From contig CAISMH010000007.1 of the NCBI GenBank assembly GCA_903886485.1, positions 1 to 61,680 of the forward strand: a stretch of 61,680 bases of DNA. The letters are read 5' to 3'. Below are positions 1 to 7,626 of the stretch, piece after piece. The notes beneath the pieces were generated by a model. That model did no database searches, had not been told where the DNA came from, and saw only the letters and a program-made list of their open reading frames with translations. A program made the position numbers and the translations under genes. Position 1 is the stretch's first letter, and every line of letters begins with the position of its first letter. Source of the stretch: an uncultured Burkholderiales bacterium. Its GTDB lineage: Bacteria > Pseudomonadota > Gammaproteobacteria > Burkholderiales > Burkholderiaceae_C.

Positions 1-140
1 CGCCTGATCACACTTAATAACGCCACGTTGATCACTCCTGTGTCTCCTGCTCAATGCTGAGCAGGACAGTTTGACTACGTGGGTCAAATTTGGATGCAAA
101 TACCTAGGTTTAGTGGCTCACTATTGGATGCAATTCAACA
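1..140 (+). mobile_element. Terminal segment of an IS21-family element (istB-side end)
   Basis: Positions 80-101 (GGGTCAA followed by GATGCAAAT) and 126-140 (GGATGCAATTCAACA) repeat the motifs found in reverse orientation at 61502-61550, where the C-terminus of IstB is directly readable. This segment is therefore inferred to be the istB-side end of a related IS21-family element lying to the left of the window, with its tip at the CA of position 140. A hairpin with 8-bp arms and a 4-nt loop (46-65) sits just inside. No transposase reading frame is visible in these 140 bases. The copy differs from the right-hand one in the stretch between the two motif repeats, so it may be an older or different element. 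Confidence 0.6.
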
Positions 141-277
141 CACACATACGAAACAACTTTATGCACCCCAAATCAGTAGCCAACTTCCCCATCAAAGCCA
201 TCGTCTTGCTGCTGTGTGTTTTGGCCGTGGTCAAGAGGAAGTACGACCGCTTGGTAGGTATGGGCTATGAATAAAAA
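141..277 (+). other. Short coding remnant of unknown origin beside the IS end
   Basis: An open frame from an ATG at 161 to a stop at 274 could encode 37 residues with a hydrophobic patch and a basic tail ending in KYDRLVGMGYE. It could be the truncated 3' end of a gene cut by the IS element. I do not recognise it, there is no convincing ribosome binding site, and a second frame is open over the same bases, so coding is doubtful. Confidence 0.2.
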
Positions 278-342
278 ATGCCCTAGGAACCAAAAAGGTC
301 GCTAGGGCACATGAATGTTGGGATGGCTGATGGGGCTCAACC
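278..342 (-). repeat. Repeat copy 1: terminator plus degenerate tRNA-His 3' end
   Basis: A hairpin with arms GCCCTAG/CTAGGGC and a T-run on the minus strand is followed, upstream on that strand, by a degenerate copy of the last ~24 nt of a tRNA-His gene (319-342). The same unit recurs, better preserved, at 444-526. This copy has an A for G in the acceptor region and has lost one base in the T loop before diverging. It is read as an older scar of the same attachment locus. Confidence 0.6.
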
Positions 343-371
343 ATAGGCGTGATGTCACCACCAACGCTTCA

Positions 372-406
372 TTGATTCGTAAATAGCCATTTACGTGGAT
401 AAATCA
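372..406. repeat. Dyad symmetry between the two tRNA-His scars
   Basis: CGTAAAT (378-384) and ATTTACG (389-395) form 7-bp arms around a 4-nt loop. TGATT (372-376) and AATCA (402-406) extend the symmetry outwards. There is no T-run, so a terminator is unlikely. The location between two attachment-site remnants makes a recombinase or excisionase binding site conceivable, but nothing else supports it. Confidence 0.35.
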
Positions 407-443
407 GTCGTACATCCGCCCTTACATGGGGTCAGAAAGAGAA

Positions 444-476
444 GCGCCCTAGAAACCAAAAAGGTCGCTAGGGCGC
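444..476 (-). terminator. Terminator hairpin of the tRNA-His remnant
   Basis: Arms GCGCCCTAG (444-452) and CTAGGGCGC (468-476) form a perfect 9-bp stem immediately downstream, on the minus strand, of the tRNA-His 3' fragment. The loop carries a run of five A on the plus strand. It is the natural end of a tRNA transcript that no longer has its 5' half here. Confidence 0.7.
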
Positions 477-484
477 ATGAATGT

Positions 485-526
485 TGGGGTGGCTGATGGG
501 GCTCGAACCCACGACAACAGGAATCA
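485..526 (-). tRNA. 3' half of a tRNA-His gene (attachment-site remnant)
   Basis: Read on the minus strand, these 42 bases match my recollection of the betaproteobacterial tRNA-His(GTG) 3' half: anticodon loop end TGAT, anticodon-stem strand TCCTG, variable loop, T arm with TTCGAGC loop, acceptor strand CAGCCAC, unpaired C (characteristic of tRNA-His) and encoded CCA. The match stops inside the anticodon loop. Upstream bases (527 onward) cannot form the 5' half, so the gene is incomplete. A break exactly in the anticodon loop is typical of integrase crossover in tRNA genes. An intact tRNA-His must lie elsewhere. Confidence 0.8.
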
Positions 527-756
527 TAAACCTATTTGATTAAAGGGTTATCAGCCGTCCTACGATCTCAATTGCACACGGATTGCACACAAAACTCTTG
601 AAACCCGCATGGATACTAGTTAATCAAGCCTATCCATCATGGGGGCCACGGAGGTGCGCCAGAGCGAGGCATCGGGAAAATTCATGGCTCAATTATCCCG
701 ACTTCTTCGGTCCCCCCTGTCTCAGCGCGTCCAGCGGATTCAGGCGTGGTGTTGGC
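527..756. other. Gene-free flank of the tRNA-His scar
   Basis: Between the tRNA fragment and the first operon I see no convincing gene. A short direct repeat, ATTGCACAC, occurs twice at 571-591 and could be an integrase arm site, but no integrase is present. Reading frames here on both strands lack homology that I recognise and extend into the aminotransferase gene as shadows. Confidence 0.5.
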
Positions 757-2064
757 TCAGCCCGCGAATGCCGCGCGCAACGATTGCGTGGCCACGTCTT
801 CGAGCCAGCCCAAGTCCATGTGCTGGTGCGCTTCGCAAATGAACCAAGGTTCACGCGAGTCGGGCTCGAGCATGACCCCACGTGCAATGAGTTCCCACGC
901 AAACTTTCGGTACAGCTCGCTGTTGGTGAGGCGCCAATCGCGATAGTTGGTGGGCACGGTGGCACTGAAGTGAATGCCAAACATCGCAGGCGGACCGGCA
1001 AAGGCGTGCTCTAGCCCTGCGGCTGTGAACACGCGGCCCAACACCGCTTGGATGTTTTCACCCGCGCGGTTGATGGTTTGCTGCGCATTCGTCTCAGCCA
1101 AAATTTTGAGCGTAGCGTGTGCGGCGCTGAGTGCGACAAGATTGGCCGTGTAGGTGCCGCCATGCACCACGCCACCGGCGTGTGAGCCCACCACATCCAT
1201 CACGGCGGACTTGCCACCAAACGCGGCCACGGGATAACCGTTGCCCATGGCTTTGGCATAGGTGGTGAGGTCGGCATGGATGCCATACAGCTCTTGCGCC
1301 CCGCCCTTGGCCACGCGAAAGCCAGATTTCACTTCGTCAATGATGAGCACCGTGCCGTGTTGCGTACACAGGTCGCGCAAACGCTGCAGCCATTCTTGGC
1401 TGGCGGCCACGCTGCCCGCATTGCCAATGATGGGCTCGATCACCACACAGGCCAAGGTGTCACCTTGCGTGGCAAACAGGTTTTCTAAATCTTCAAAGTC
1501 GTTGTGGCTGATGATGCTCAGCAACTCACGGCTGCGCTGTGGAATGCCACCGCCGAAGGGAATGACGTTGGGCGCGTCATGGCTGCCCGGCTGCCAATGC
1601 TCGATGTCGGACTTCCACATCATCTCGTCGTACAAGCCGTGGAACGAGCCTTCCACAATCGCCACGCGGTCGCGTCTGGTGTAGCCGCGTGCGGTGCGCA
1701 CCGCGCCCATGACAGCCTCAGTGCCAGAGTTGGCAAACCGCATCTTGTCGATGTTGGGGCAGATGGCCTTGATTTGCTTGACCACCGTGGTGTCCAGCTC
1801 GGTCGAAAAACCAGACAGCGTGCCGCGCTGGGTGATTTGCTCAATCACCGCGTTGTCCACGCGTTCGTCACGGTAGCCCAAGATGATGGGGCCGTAGCCT
1901 AAGCGAAAGTCCACATAGGTTTTGCCGTCCACATCGGTGAGCGTGCAGCCTTTGGCGCTGGCAATGAACACCGTGTCTTTTTCGCCCCAGTAACGGTAGT
2001 TCTCTGCCACGCCTTGTGGCATGTGCAAATGGGCTTCGGCGAGTAAACGGGATTGGTGGGTCAT
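757..2064 (-). CDS. Class III PLP-dependent aminotransferase, glutamate-1-semialdehyde-aminomutase-like
   Basis: This 435-residue protein is a fold-type I, class III aminotransferase. The cofactor-binding signature NSGTEA is at 112-117, the Asp that contacts the pyridine nitrogen is D243 in IIDEVKSGFR, and the Schiff-base lysine is K271 in TYAKAMGNGYP. It resembles HemL (glutamate-1-semialdehyde aminomutase), but the operon context does not suggest haem synthesis, so it more likely transaminates or isomerises another amino-aldehyde. The start at 2064 is preferred because its ATG overlaps the TGA of the upstream dehydrogenase gene (ATGA), indicating translational coupling. A longer frame to 2241 would run through that gene. 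It is the last gene of a three-gene operon. Confidence 0.85.
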   Translation of the reverse strand: MTHQSRLLAEAHLHMPQGVAENYRYWGEKDTVFIASAKGCTLTDVDGKTYVDFRLGYGPIILGYRDERVDNAVIEQITQRGTLSGFSTELDTTVVKQIKAICPNIDKMRFANSGTEAVMGAVRTARGYTRRDRVAIVEGSFHGLYDEMMWKSDIEHWQPGSHDAPNVIPFGGGIPQRSRELLSIISHNDFEDLENLFATQGDTLACVVIEPIIGNAGSVAASQEWLQRLRDLCTQHGTVLIIDEVKSGFRVAKGGAQELYGIHADLTTYAKAMGNGYPVAAFGGKSAVMDVVGSHAGGVVHGGTYTANLVALSAAHATLKILAETNAQQTINRAGENIQAVLGRVFTAAGLEHAFAGPPAMFGIHFSATVPTNYRDWRLTNSELYRKFAWELIARGVMLEPDSREPWFICEAHQHMDLGWLEDVATQSLRAAFAG

Positions 2065-2960
2065 GGTCGCAGCAGGTGTCCTACACGCTCTTCTAAAAGT
2101 TTCACCACATGCAGCTCGGCAGCATCCGGGCCGTAAGTGGCCATGGCTTGTTGAAACAACTGTTGCGCCATGCCACCCATGGGCAAGTCGTAACCTTGTG
2201 ATTTGGCAATGCCGTTGATGAGGCCCAAATCTTTGCAGCACAGGGCCAACGAGAAACTGGGGTCATAGTGACCCGCAAAGATGGAGGGCACATCGTGCTC
2301 AGCCACCCAACTGTTGCCCGCGCTGGACTTGATGGCTTCCCACACGGTGTGCAACGGAATGCCCGCCTTGGCGCCCAGCATTAAGCCTTCGCCAATCGCA
2401 GCAGCGCTGACAAACCACAGCAGGTTGGTTAAGAGCTTGATGGTGGCGCCGTTGCCGGGCTCGCCCACGTGGAAGATTTTTTCGCCGATGACCTCGAAGA
2501 TGGGTTTGTGTTTTTCGTAAGTGGCTTGGTCGCCCCCCACAAAAATAGACAAGCGCCCCAAGGCGGCCATGTCCACCGCATTGGTCACAGGGGCTTCCAA
2601 AAAGTCCACGCCTTTGGTTGCGGCCAAGGCCACCAATTCGCGCACCAATTCCACCGCACTGGTGGAGGTGTCAATCACAGTGGCTCCCGCTTTGACATGC
2701 GCCAACACGCCCTGCTCACCCAACATCACGTCACGCACTTGTGCGGGGCCTGGCAAAGAAGCCATGACCGCGTCGGCTTGCGCAGCACCTTCGGCCAAGC
2801 TGTTGACCCACGTGGCGCCCAAAGCGATCAAGTTCTCGGCCTTGGCCCGCGACACATCAAACACGGTGACGGGATAGCCAGCCTTCACCAAGTTGACTGC
2901 CATGGGATTGCCCATGTTGCCCACACCGATGAAAAACAATTTCGGTTTGGCAGCGTGCAT
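2061..2960 (-). CDS. 3-hydroxyisobutyrate-dehydrogenase-family oxidoreductase with an altered substrate loop
   Basis: The N-terminal Rossmann motif GVGNMG is at 12-17, and the family's catalytic lysine is K175 in GNGATIKLLTNL. The length of 299 residues is normal for beta-hydroxyacid dehydrogenases such as GarR and MmsB. The loop that usually reads DAPVSGG and holds the substrate carboxylate is EAPVTNA (122-128) here, so Ser-Gly-Gly is replaced by Thr-Asn-Ala. The LtnD homologue at 53408-54316 keeps DAPISGG. The start is either the ATG at 2960 or the GTG at 2963; both overlap the methyltransferase stop. Cytosolic; the substrate is unknown, and the family oxidises 3-hydroxy acids with NAD(P). 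Confidence 0.85.
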   Translation of the reverse strand: MHAAKPKLFFIGVGNMGNPMAVNLVKAGYPVTVFDVSRAKAENLIALGATWVNSLAEGAAQADAVMASLPGPAQVRDVMLGEQGVLAHVKAGATVIDTSTSAVELVRELVALAATKGVDFLEAPVTNAVDMAALGRLSIFVGGDQATYEKHKPIFEVIGEKIFHVGEPGNGATIKLLTNLLWFVSAAAIGEGLMLGAKAGIPLHTVWEAIKSSAGNSWVAEHDVPSIFAGHYDPSFSLALCCKDLGLINGIAKSQGYDLPMGGMAQQLFQQAMATYGPDAAELHVVKLLEERVGHLLRP

Positions 2961-3673
2961 CACTTGACTTTCTTGAACTGCAAAAACAGTTGATTGGCGT
3001 CCCTCTCAGCCACGTATTCAAAGCCATAGGCGCCCATCAAAGCCTGCGCCTCAGCAAAGGTGTAGGTGCGGTAGTGCACGGTTTGGTCCATCACCTTATG
3101 GTCACCGTCTTGGAGGTAGTAGTGCTTGGTAAAGCCAATGTCTGTGGGGTCAATTTTTTGCGAATACGTCATGCCGTTTGAAATGACTGTCTCGTAGTCA
3201 TGGTGGGGGCCTTGAATACCAAGCAGCAGAGTGCCGCCTACAGCAATGTGTTTGGCCAGATGCTCAAAGCCCAAGTGGTTGGCTTTTTCATCGGCGATGT
3301 GACTGACCATGAAAGGCTCTTGGTCACCGTCGATCACGAAATACCAAACACCGCCGTAAGAAAACGCCAGTTCGTGTTTTTCATCCAATCGCAGCTCAGT
3401 GATGTTTTGCTGAGACAGCGACACCGTCGAAAACGGTGCCAAACGCTTTTGCGCAATTGACAGCATGGGGGCTGTTAAATCAATGCCGGTGATCGGTAGT
3501 TTGGGTTGACGCTTGGCTAACTCTTCCAAAATCAAACCCGTGCCACAACCAATTTCTAAAACATTGCGCTGGGGATGGTGCGACACAAGGCTGTCCACAA
3601 TCTTTGCGTAGTCGTAGTACCCAGAAGTCATGATGACATCGTAGTAACCCGCCATGTTGGTGTAATCGCCCAT
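2960..3673 (-). CDS. Class I SAM-dependent methyltransferase
   Basis: This 237-residue protein has the class I methyltransferase motif I NVLEIGCGTGLILEEL (about 39-54), followed by GIDLTAPML, which carries the acidic residue that holds the SAM ribose. The rest is not diagnostic for a substrate. It is the first gene of an operon with the dehydrogenase and aminotransferase downstream, overlapping the former. The start has only a weak ribosome binding site. A strong inverted repeat (3690-3727) lies 17 bp upstream of the ATG. The methyl acceptor cannot be inferred from the sequence. Confidence 0.85.
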   Translation of the reverse strand: MGDYTNMAGYYDVIMTSGYYDYAKIVDSLVSHHPQRNVLEIGCGTGLILEELAKRQPKLPITGIDLTAPMLSIAQKRLAPFSTVSLSQQNITELRLDEKHELAFSYGGVWYFVIDGDQEPFMVSHIADEKANHLGFEHLAKHIAVGGTLLLGIQGPHHDYETVISNGMTYSQKIDPTDIGFTKHYYLQDGDHKVMDQTVHYRTYTFAEAQALMGAYGFEYVAERDANQLFLQFKKVK

Positions 3674-3689
3674 ATCGTCAAAACAGCAA

Positions 3690-3727
3690 ATTTGCCAAAG
3701 TTATTAATAAAGGTGACTTTAGCAAAT
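3690..3727. promoter_or_regulatory. 12-bp inverted repeat upstream of the methyltransferase operon
   Basis: ATTTGCCAAAGT (3690-3701) and ACTTTAGCAAAT (3716-3727) are inverted copies matching at 11 of 12 positions, separated by an AT-rich 14 bp. It sits just upstream of the first ATG of the operon, where a promoter would be expected. The symmetry suggests a dimeric regulator operator. No regulator gene is adjacent. Confidence 0.55.
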
Positions 3728-3765
3728 TAATGTTGAGGGTTTTTACTGCAATGCCCGCAAACAAC

Positions 3766-3791
3766 AAAGCCGCAGAGAAATCTGCGGCTTT
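3766..3791 (-). terminator. Terminator downstream of phaB
   Basis: AAAGCCGCAG (3766-3775) and CTGCGGCTTT (3782-3791) form a perfect 10-bp stem with a 6-nt loop, located 35 bp past the phaB stop. On the minus strand the stem is followed only by a short T-rich stretch. It separates the pha operon from the methyltransferase operon. Confidence 0.75.
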
Positions 3792-3825
3792 GTCACAAGA
3801 TTCAAAACGCGGATGCGTTTGCGTC

Positions 3826-4563
3826 TTAGCCCATGTGCAAACCACCGTTTACCGCAAAGTCAGCACCGGTGGTGTAGCCACCATCTTCACTGGCCATCCA
3901 AGCAATGATGGACGCGATTTCAGAGGGCTTGCCCAAACGCTTGACGGGCACTGTGGCCACGATTTTTTCTAACACGTCTGGACGAATGGCATTGACCATG
4001 TCAGTCCCGATATAACCCGGCGACACCGTGTTGACCGTCACGCCTTTGGTGGCCAGCTCTTGGGCCAAAGCCATAGAGAAACCGTGCATGCCAGCCTTGG
4101 CGGCTGAGTAGTTGGTTTGACCAGCTTGGCCTTTTTCGCCATTGACGGAGGAAATATTGATGATGCGGCCCCAGCCGCGCTCCACCATGTCGGGCACGAC
4201 TTGTTTGGTGACGTTGAACATGGAGTCGAGGTTGGTGCTCATCACCGCACTCCAATCTTCGCGTGTCATTTTCAAAAACATGCGGTCCTTGGTGATGCCT
4301 GCGTTGTTGACCAGCACATCAATGGGGCCGTGCTCGGCCTTGGCCTTGGTGAAGGCCTCGACCGTGGAATCCCAATCGCCCACGTTACCGACCGAGGCGT
4401 AGAAGGTGTAACCCAAAGCTTTTTGCTCGTCCAACCACTTGACGAAGTCACGTGTGGGGCCGCAGCCCGCGATGACTTTGAAACCTTCTTTGTGAAGGCG
4501 TTGGCAAATGGCAGTACCGATACCACCCATACCCCCTGTGACGTACGCTACTTTTTGGCTCAT
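3826..4563 (-). CDS. phaB: Acetoacetyl-CoA reductase
   Basis: PhaB reduces acetoacetyl-CoA to (R)-3-hydroxybutyryl-CoA with NADPH, the second step of polyhydroxybutyrate synthesis. The 245-residue protein is a short-chain dehydrogenase with the cofactor motif TGGMGGIG (9-16), NNAG (86-89), the catalytic serine in NISSVNG (S138/S139), Y152 and K156. Its length matches the well-studied Ralstonia enzyme. A ribosome binding site AGGAG lies before the ATG at 4563. It is the last gene of phaC-phaA-phaB and is followed by a hairpin terminator. Confidence 0.95.
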   Translation of the reverse strand: MSQKVAYVTGGMGGIGTAICQRLHKEGFKVIAGCGPTRDFVKWLDEQKALGYTFYASVGNVGDWDSTVEAFTKAKAEHGPIDVLVNNAGITKDRMFLKMTREDWSAVMSTNLDSMFNVTKQVVPDMVERGWGRIINISSVNGEKGQAGQTNYSAAKAGMHGFSMALAQELATKGVTVNTVSPGYIGTDMVNAIRPDVLEKIVATVPVKRLGKPSEIASIIAWMASEDGGYTTGADFAVNGGLHMG

Positions 4564-4628
4564 TTTTTGTCTCCTGATTTATGAGTTTTTAGTGAATGAA
4601 ATTTGAATTAACGCTTGATCAGCGCTTT

Positions 4629-5810
4629 TTATGAACGTTCAAGTGCCAACGACACGCCCATGCCGCCACCGATACACAAAGCTGCCAAGCCCTTCTTGGC
4701 GTTGCGGCGCTGCATTTCATGCAACAAAGTCACCAAGATGCGGCAGCCGGATGCGCCAATGGGGTGACCGATGGCAATCGCGCCACCGTTGACGTTGACT
4801 TTGGCGGGGTCGAGGTCGAGTTGTTGATTCACAGCACAGGCTTGCGCAGCAAAAGCTTCATTGAGTTCGAACAAGTCAATATCGGAAGCCTTCCAGCCAG
4901 CTCGCTCCAAAGCTTTGCGAGATGCAGACACGGGCCCCATGCCCATGATTTTTGGGTCTAAGCCACTGGTGCCAAAAGCGGCAATGCGTGCCAAGGGCGT
5001 GAGGCCCAACGCGGCCGCCTTTTTAGCCGTCATCACCACCACCGCAGCAGCGCCATCGTTGATGCCTGATGCGTTACCCGCTGTCACCGAGCCTGCTTTG
5101 TCAAAGGCTGGACGCAAGCCGGCCAAAGCTTCAGCCGTGGTTTTTTTGTTGATGAATTCGTCCGTGTTGAACACCACAGGATCGCCTTTGCGCTGTGGAA
5201 TGTTGACCGACACGATTTCATCTTTGAATTTGCCCGCATCTTGCGCAGCCGAGGCTTTTTGTTGGCTGCCCAAGGCCAAGGCATCTTGCATGTCACGGGT
5301 GATGTGAAATTCTTTGGCCACGTTTTCAGCCGTGATGCCCATGTGGTACTGGTTGTAGACGTCCCATAGGCCGTCCACGATCATGGTGTCCACCATGTTC
5401 CAGTTGCCCATGCGTTGACCATCACGCGAGCCCAAGAGCACATGGCCTGATGCGCTCATGTTTTCTTGACCGCCCGCCACCACAATGTCGCTGTCGCCAT
5501 AAGCCACGGCTTGCGCCGCCAACATGACCGACTTGAGGCCGGAGCCGCACACCGCATTGATGGTCAAAGCGGGGACCGTGTTGGGGATGCCCGACTTCAA
5601 CAACGCTTGGCGCGCTGGGTTTTGACCCGCACCCGCAGCCAAGACTTGGCCCATGATGACTTCGCCGACCTGCGAGGGGTCGACCTTGGCGCGGGCCAAG
5701 GCCTCGCGAATGACGATAGAGCCCAGCTCAGTGGCGGCAATTTTGGCGAGTGATCCCCCAAACTTGCCCACTGCGGTGCGTGCGGCTGAAACGATGACGA
5801 TGTCTTCCAT
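4629..5810 (-). CDS. phaA: Acetyl-CoA acetyltransferase (beta-ketothiolase)
   Basis: PhaA condenses two acetyl-CoA to acetoacetyl-CoA. The 393-residue protein has the three thiolase active-site residues at the expected places: C88 in NAVCGSG, H349 in GHPIGASG and C379 in CIGGGMG. I chose the ATG at 5810 over the upstream one at 5822 because GGAG is well spaced from it and the resulting length equals that of characterised PhaA proteins. It lies 36 bp downstream of phaC and 65 bp upstream of phaB, consistent with one transcript. Confidence 0.95.
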   Translation of the reverse strand: MEDIVIVSAARTAVGKFGGSLAKIAATELGSIVIREALARAKVDPSQVGEVIMGQVLAAGAGQNPARQALLKSGIPNTVPALTINAVCGSGLKSVMLAAQAVAYGDSDIVVAGGQENMSASGHVLLGSRDGQRMGNWNMVDTMIVDGLWDVYNQYHMGITAENVAKEFHITRDMQDALALGSQQKASAAQDAGKFKDEIVSVNIPQRKGDPVVFNTDEFINKKTTAEALAGLRPAFDKAGSVTAGNASGINDGAAAVVVMTAKKAAALGLTPLARIAAFGTSGLDPKIMGMGPVSASRKALERAGWKASDIDLFELNEAFAAQACAVNQQLDLDPAKVNVNGGAIAIGHPIGASGCRILVTLLHEMQRRNAKKGLAALCIGGGMGVSLALERS

Positions 5811-5846
5811 GAAGGTCTCCACTATTTATTTAAGAGGTTTAAAAAA

Positions 5847-7520
5847 TCAATTGCTTGCGCGTTGTTTGACATAGCGACCGGGGGCGTCTTCGATCGCTTT
5901 GTATTTGCCTTTGCCATATGTTTTAGGTGCGGCGATTTGCTTTCCTGCGTGCGACTTGAGCCAGTTTGACCAATCGGTCCACCAGCTTCCTGGATGCTCT
6001 TTGGCTTTTGAAATCCACTGGTTGACGTCTTTGGGGAAAGTCGTCTCGCTGCCTGTCCAAAAGCAGCGTTTGTTGGCTGCGGGTGGATTGATCACACCGG
6101 CAATGTGGCCTGATGCACCCATGACAAAACGTTTCTTCCCCGGGAACACTTGCGTGGTGGCGTAAGCACCGCCAATGGGAACGATGTGGTCTTCACGTGA
6201 GCCGTAGATGTACAAGGGGACATCGACTTGACGGAAATCAATCTTCTCGCCACACACTTTGGCTTTGCCCGGTTTGACGAGGTTGTTCTCAAGGTAGGTG
6301 TTGCGCAAGTACCAGGCATACATGGGGCCGGGCAAGTTGGTGGAATCGCTGTTCCAGTACAACAAGTCAAACGGCGGTGGTGTTTCGCCTTTGAGGTAAT
6401 TGCCCACCACATAGTTCCACACCAAATCATTGGGACGCAAGAAGCTGAAGGTCGACGCCATGTCTTTGCCCTTCATCAAGCCTCCATTGGCAAACTGACC
6501 TTCGCGGTACTTCACAAAACCTTCGTCGATGAAGACATCCAACACGCCAGTGTCTGTGAAGTCAATCAAGGTTGTGAGGAAGGTGGCGCTGGCCACTGGC
6601 TTTTCACCACGCGCAGCCAAGACGGCCATCGCATTAGAGAGGATGGTGCCCCCCACGCAGAAACCGAGCGCATTGATTTGCTTCGTGGCGCCAATTTCTT
6701 GGACGATGGAGATTGCCTTGATCGCCACTTGCTCCACATAGTCGTCCCAGGTGGTGTGCTTCAGCGACTCATCGGGGTTACGCCAACTAACCACAAAGGT
6801 GCGGTGGCCTTGGCTGACGGCATAACGAATGAGTGAGTTTTCGGGCTGCAAATCAAGGATGTAAAACTTGTTGATGCAAGGGGGAATCAACAAGAACGGA
6901 CGTTCGTAGACTTTGGCCGTCAAAGGCTTGTATTCCAGCAACTGGAAGAAATCATTTTCGAACACCACCTTCCCTTGGGTGGTCGCCACGTTTTTACCGA
7001 CTTCAAACAAGCTTTCGTCGGTCATCGACACATGGCCTTGTTGCATGTCGTGCAACAAGTTTTGAATGCCTTTGGAAATGCTCTCGCCTTTGGTCTCGAT
7101 GGCTTTTTGCTGGGCTTCTGCATTCAAAGCCAAATAGTTGCTAGGCGCAGAGGCCGCGGCCCATTGCTCAACGGCGAATTGGATACGGGCTTTGGTTTTC
7201 GCATCGGTCTCGGCGGCATCGGTGAGCGCCATCATCGTGCGGGTGTTGAGCAAGTAAGCGGCTGCGGCGTAGGCGGCCATCGGGTTGTGGGACCATGCAT
7301 CGCCGGAGAAACGACGGTCTTTCACCTTGGGAGTGCCGTGCAGACTTTGATTCCACAGCTCGGTGGCTTCCTCCATGTATTGTTTTTGCAAGGCTTCGAG
7401 TTTGTCGGGTGAAAAGCTGAGTGAGGGTGTCTTTGTATCCCCGCCACCTATTGTCTGAAATGAGGCCAAAGCTTTGAGCCAGCTATCCCCTAGGCTCTTG
7501 AGGGCCGCATTCTGATCCAT
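5847..7520 (-). CDS. phaC: Class I poly(3-hydroxyalkanoate) synthase
   Basis: PhaC polymerises (R)-3-hydroxyacyl-CoA into polyester on the granule surface. The 557-residue protein has the lipase-box-like motif GFCVGG with the nucleophilic cysteine C288, and downstream SREDHIVP (catalytic Asp region) and GASGHIAGVINPP (catalytic His). The PhaC N-terminal domain precedes the alpha/beta hydrolase core. AGGAG lies 7 nt before the ATG at 7520; an in-frame GTG at 7523 is too close to it. It heads the phaCAB operon. A 28-bp inverted repeat (7552-7579) lies just upstream of the ribosome binding site. Confidence 0.95.
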   Translation of the reverse strand: MDQNAALKSLGDSWLKALASFQTIGGGDTKTPSLSFSPDKLEALQKQYMEEATELWNQSLHGTPKVKDRRFSGDAWSHNPMAAYAAAAYLLNTRTMMALTDAAETDAKTKARIQFAVEQWAAASAPSNYLALNAEAQQKAIETKGESISKGIQNLLHDMQQGHVSMTDESLFEVGKNVATTQGKVVFENDFFQLLEYKPLTAKVYERPFLLIPPCINKFYILDLQPENSLIRYAVSQGHRTFVVSWRNPDESLKHTTWDDYVEQVAIKAISIVQEIGATKQINALGFCVGGTILSNAMAVLAARGEKPVASATFLTTLIDFTDTGVLDVFIDEGFVKYREGQFANGGLMKGKDMASTFSFLRPNDLVWNYVVGNYLKGETPPPFDLLYWNSDSTNLPGPMYAWYLRNTYLENNLVKPGKAKVCGEKIDFRQVDVPLYIYGSREDHIVPIGGAYATTQVFPGKKRFVMGASGHIAGVINPPAANKRCFWTGSETTFPKDVNQWISKAKEHPGSWWTDWSNWLKSHAGKQIAAPKTYGKGKYKAIEDAPGRYVKQRASN

Positions 7521-7551
7521 CACATATCTCCTATACAGTCGCTGTTGTCAT

Positions 7552-7579
7552 TTTCACTGTCACCAGTATGTCAGTGAAA
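7552..7579. promoter_or_regulatory. 28-bp inverted repeat in the phaC leader/promoter
   Basis: TTTCACTGTCA (7552-7562) and TGTCAGTGAAA (7569-7579) are inverted copies with 10 of 11 matching positions and a 6-bp centre. The element begins 32 bp upstream of the phaC start codon, between phaC and the divergent small membrane protein gene. It is a strong candidate operator for a dimeric repressor controlling the pha operon. The regulator is not encoded nearby. Confidence 0.55.
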
Positions 7580-7626
7580 TCCCTTCGAATTTCTGACAGA
7601 TATCAAACTCAAGCGAAAACCCCTAG

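Noticed and set aside
1..582. Possible prophage or genomic island at the left border
   Set aside because: Only an IS end and tRNA-His scars are visible; no integrase, phage structural gene or cargo lies in the window.
583..1014. 143-codon plus-strand frame near the left border
   Set aside because: It runs into the 3' end of the aminotransferase gene in antisense and shows no motif; the upstream part lies in the att-scar flank.
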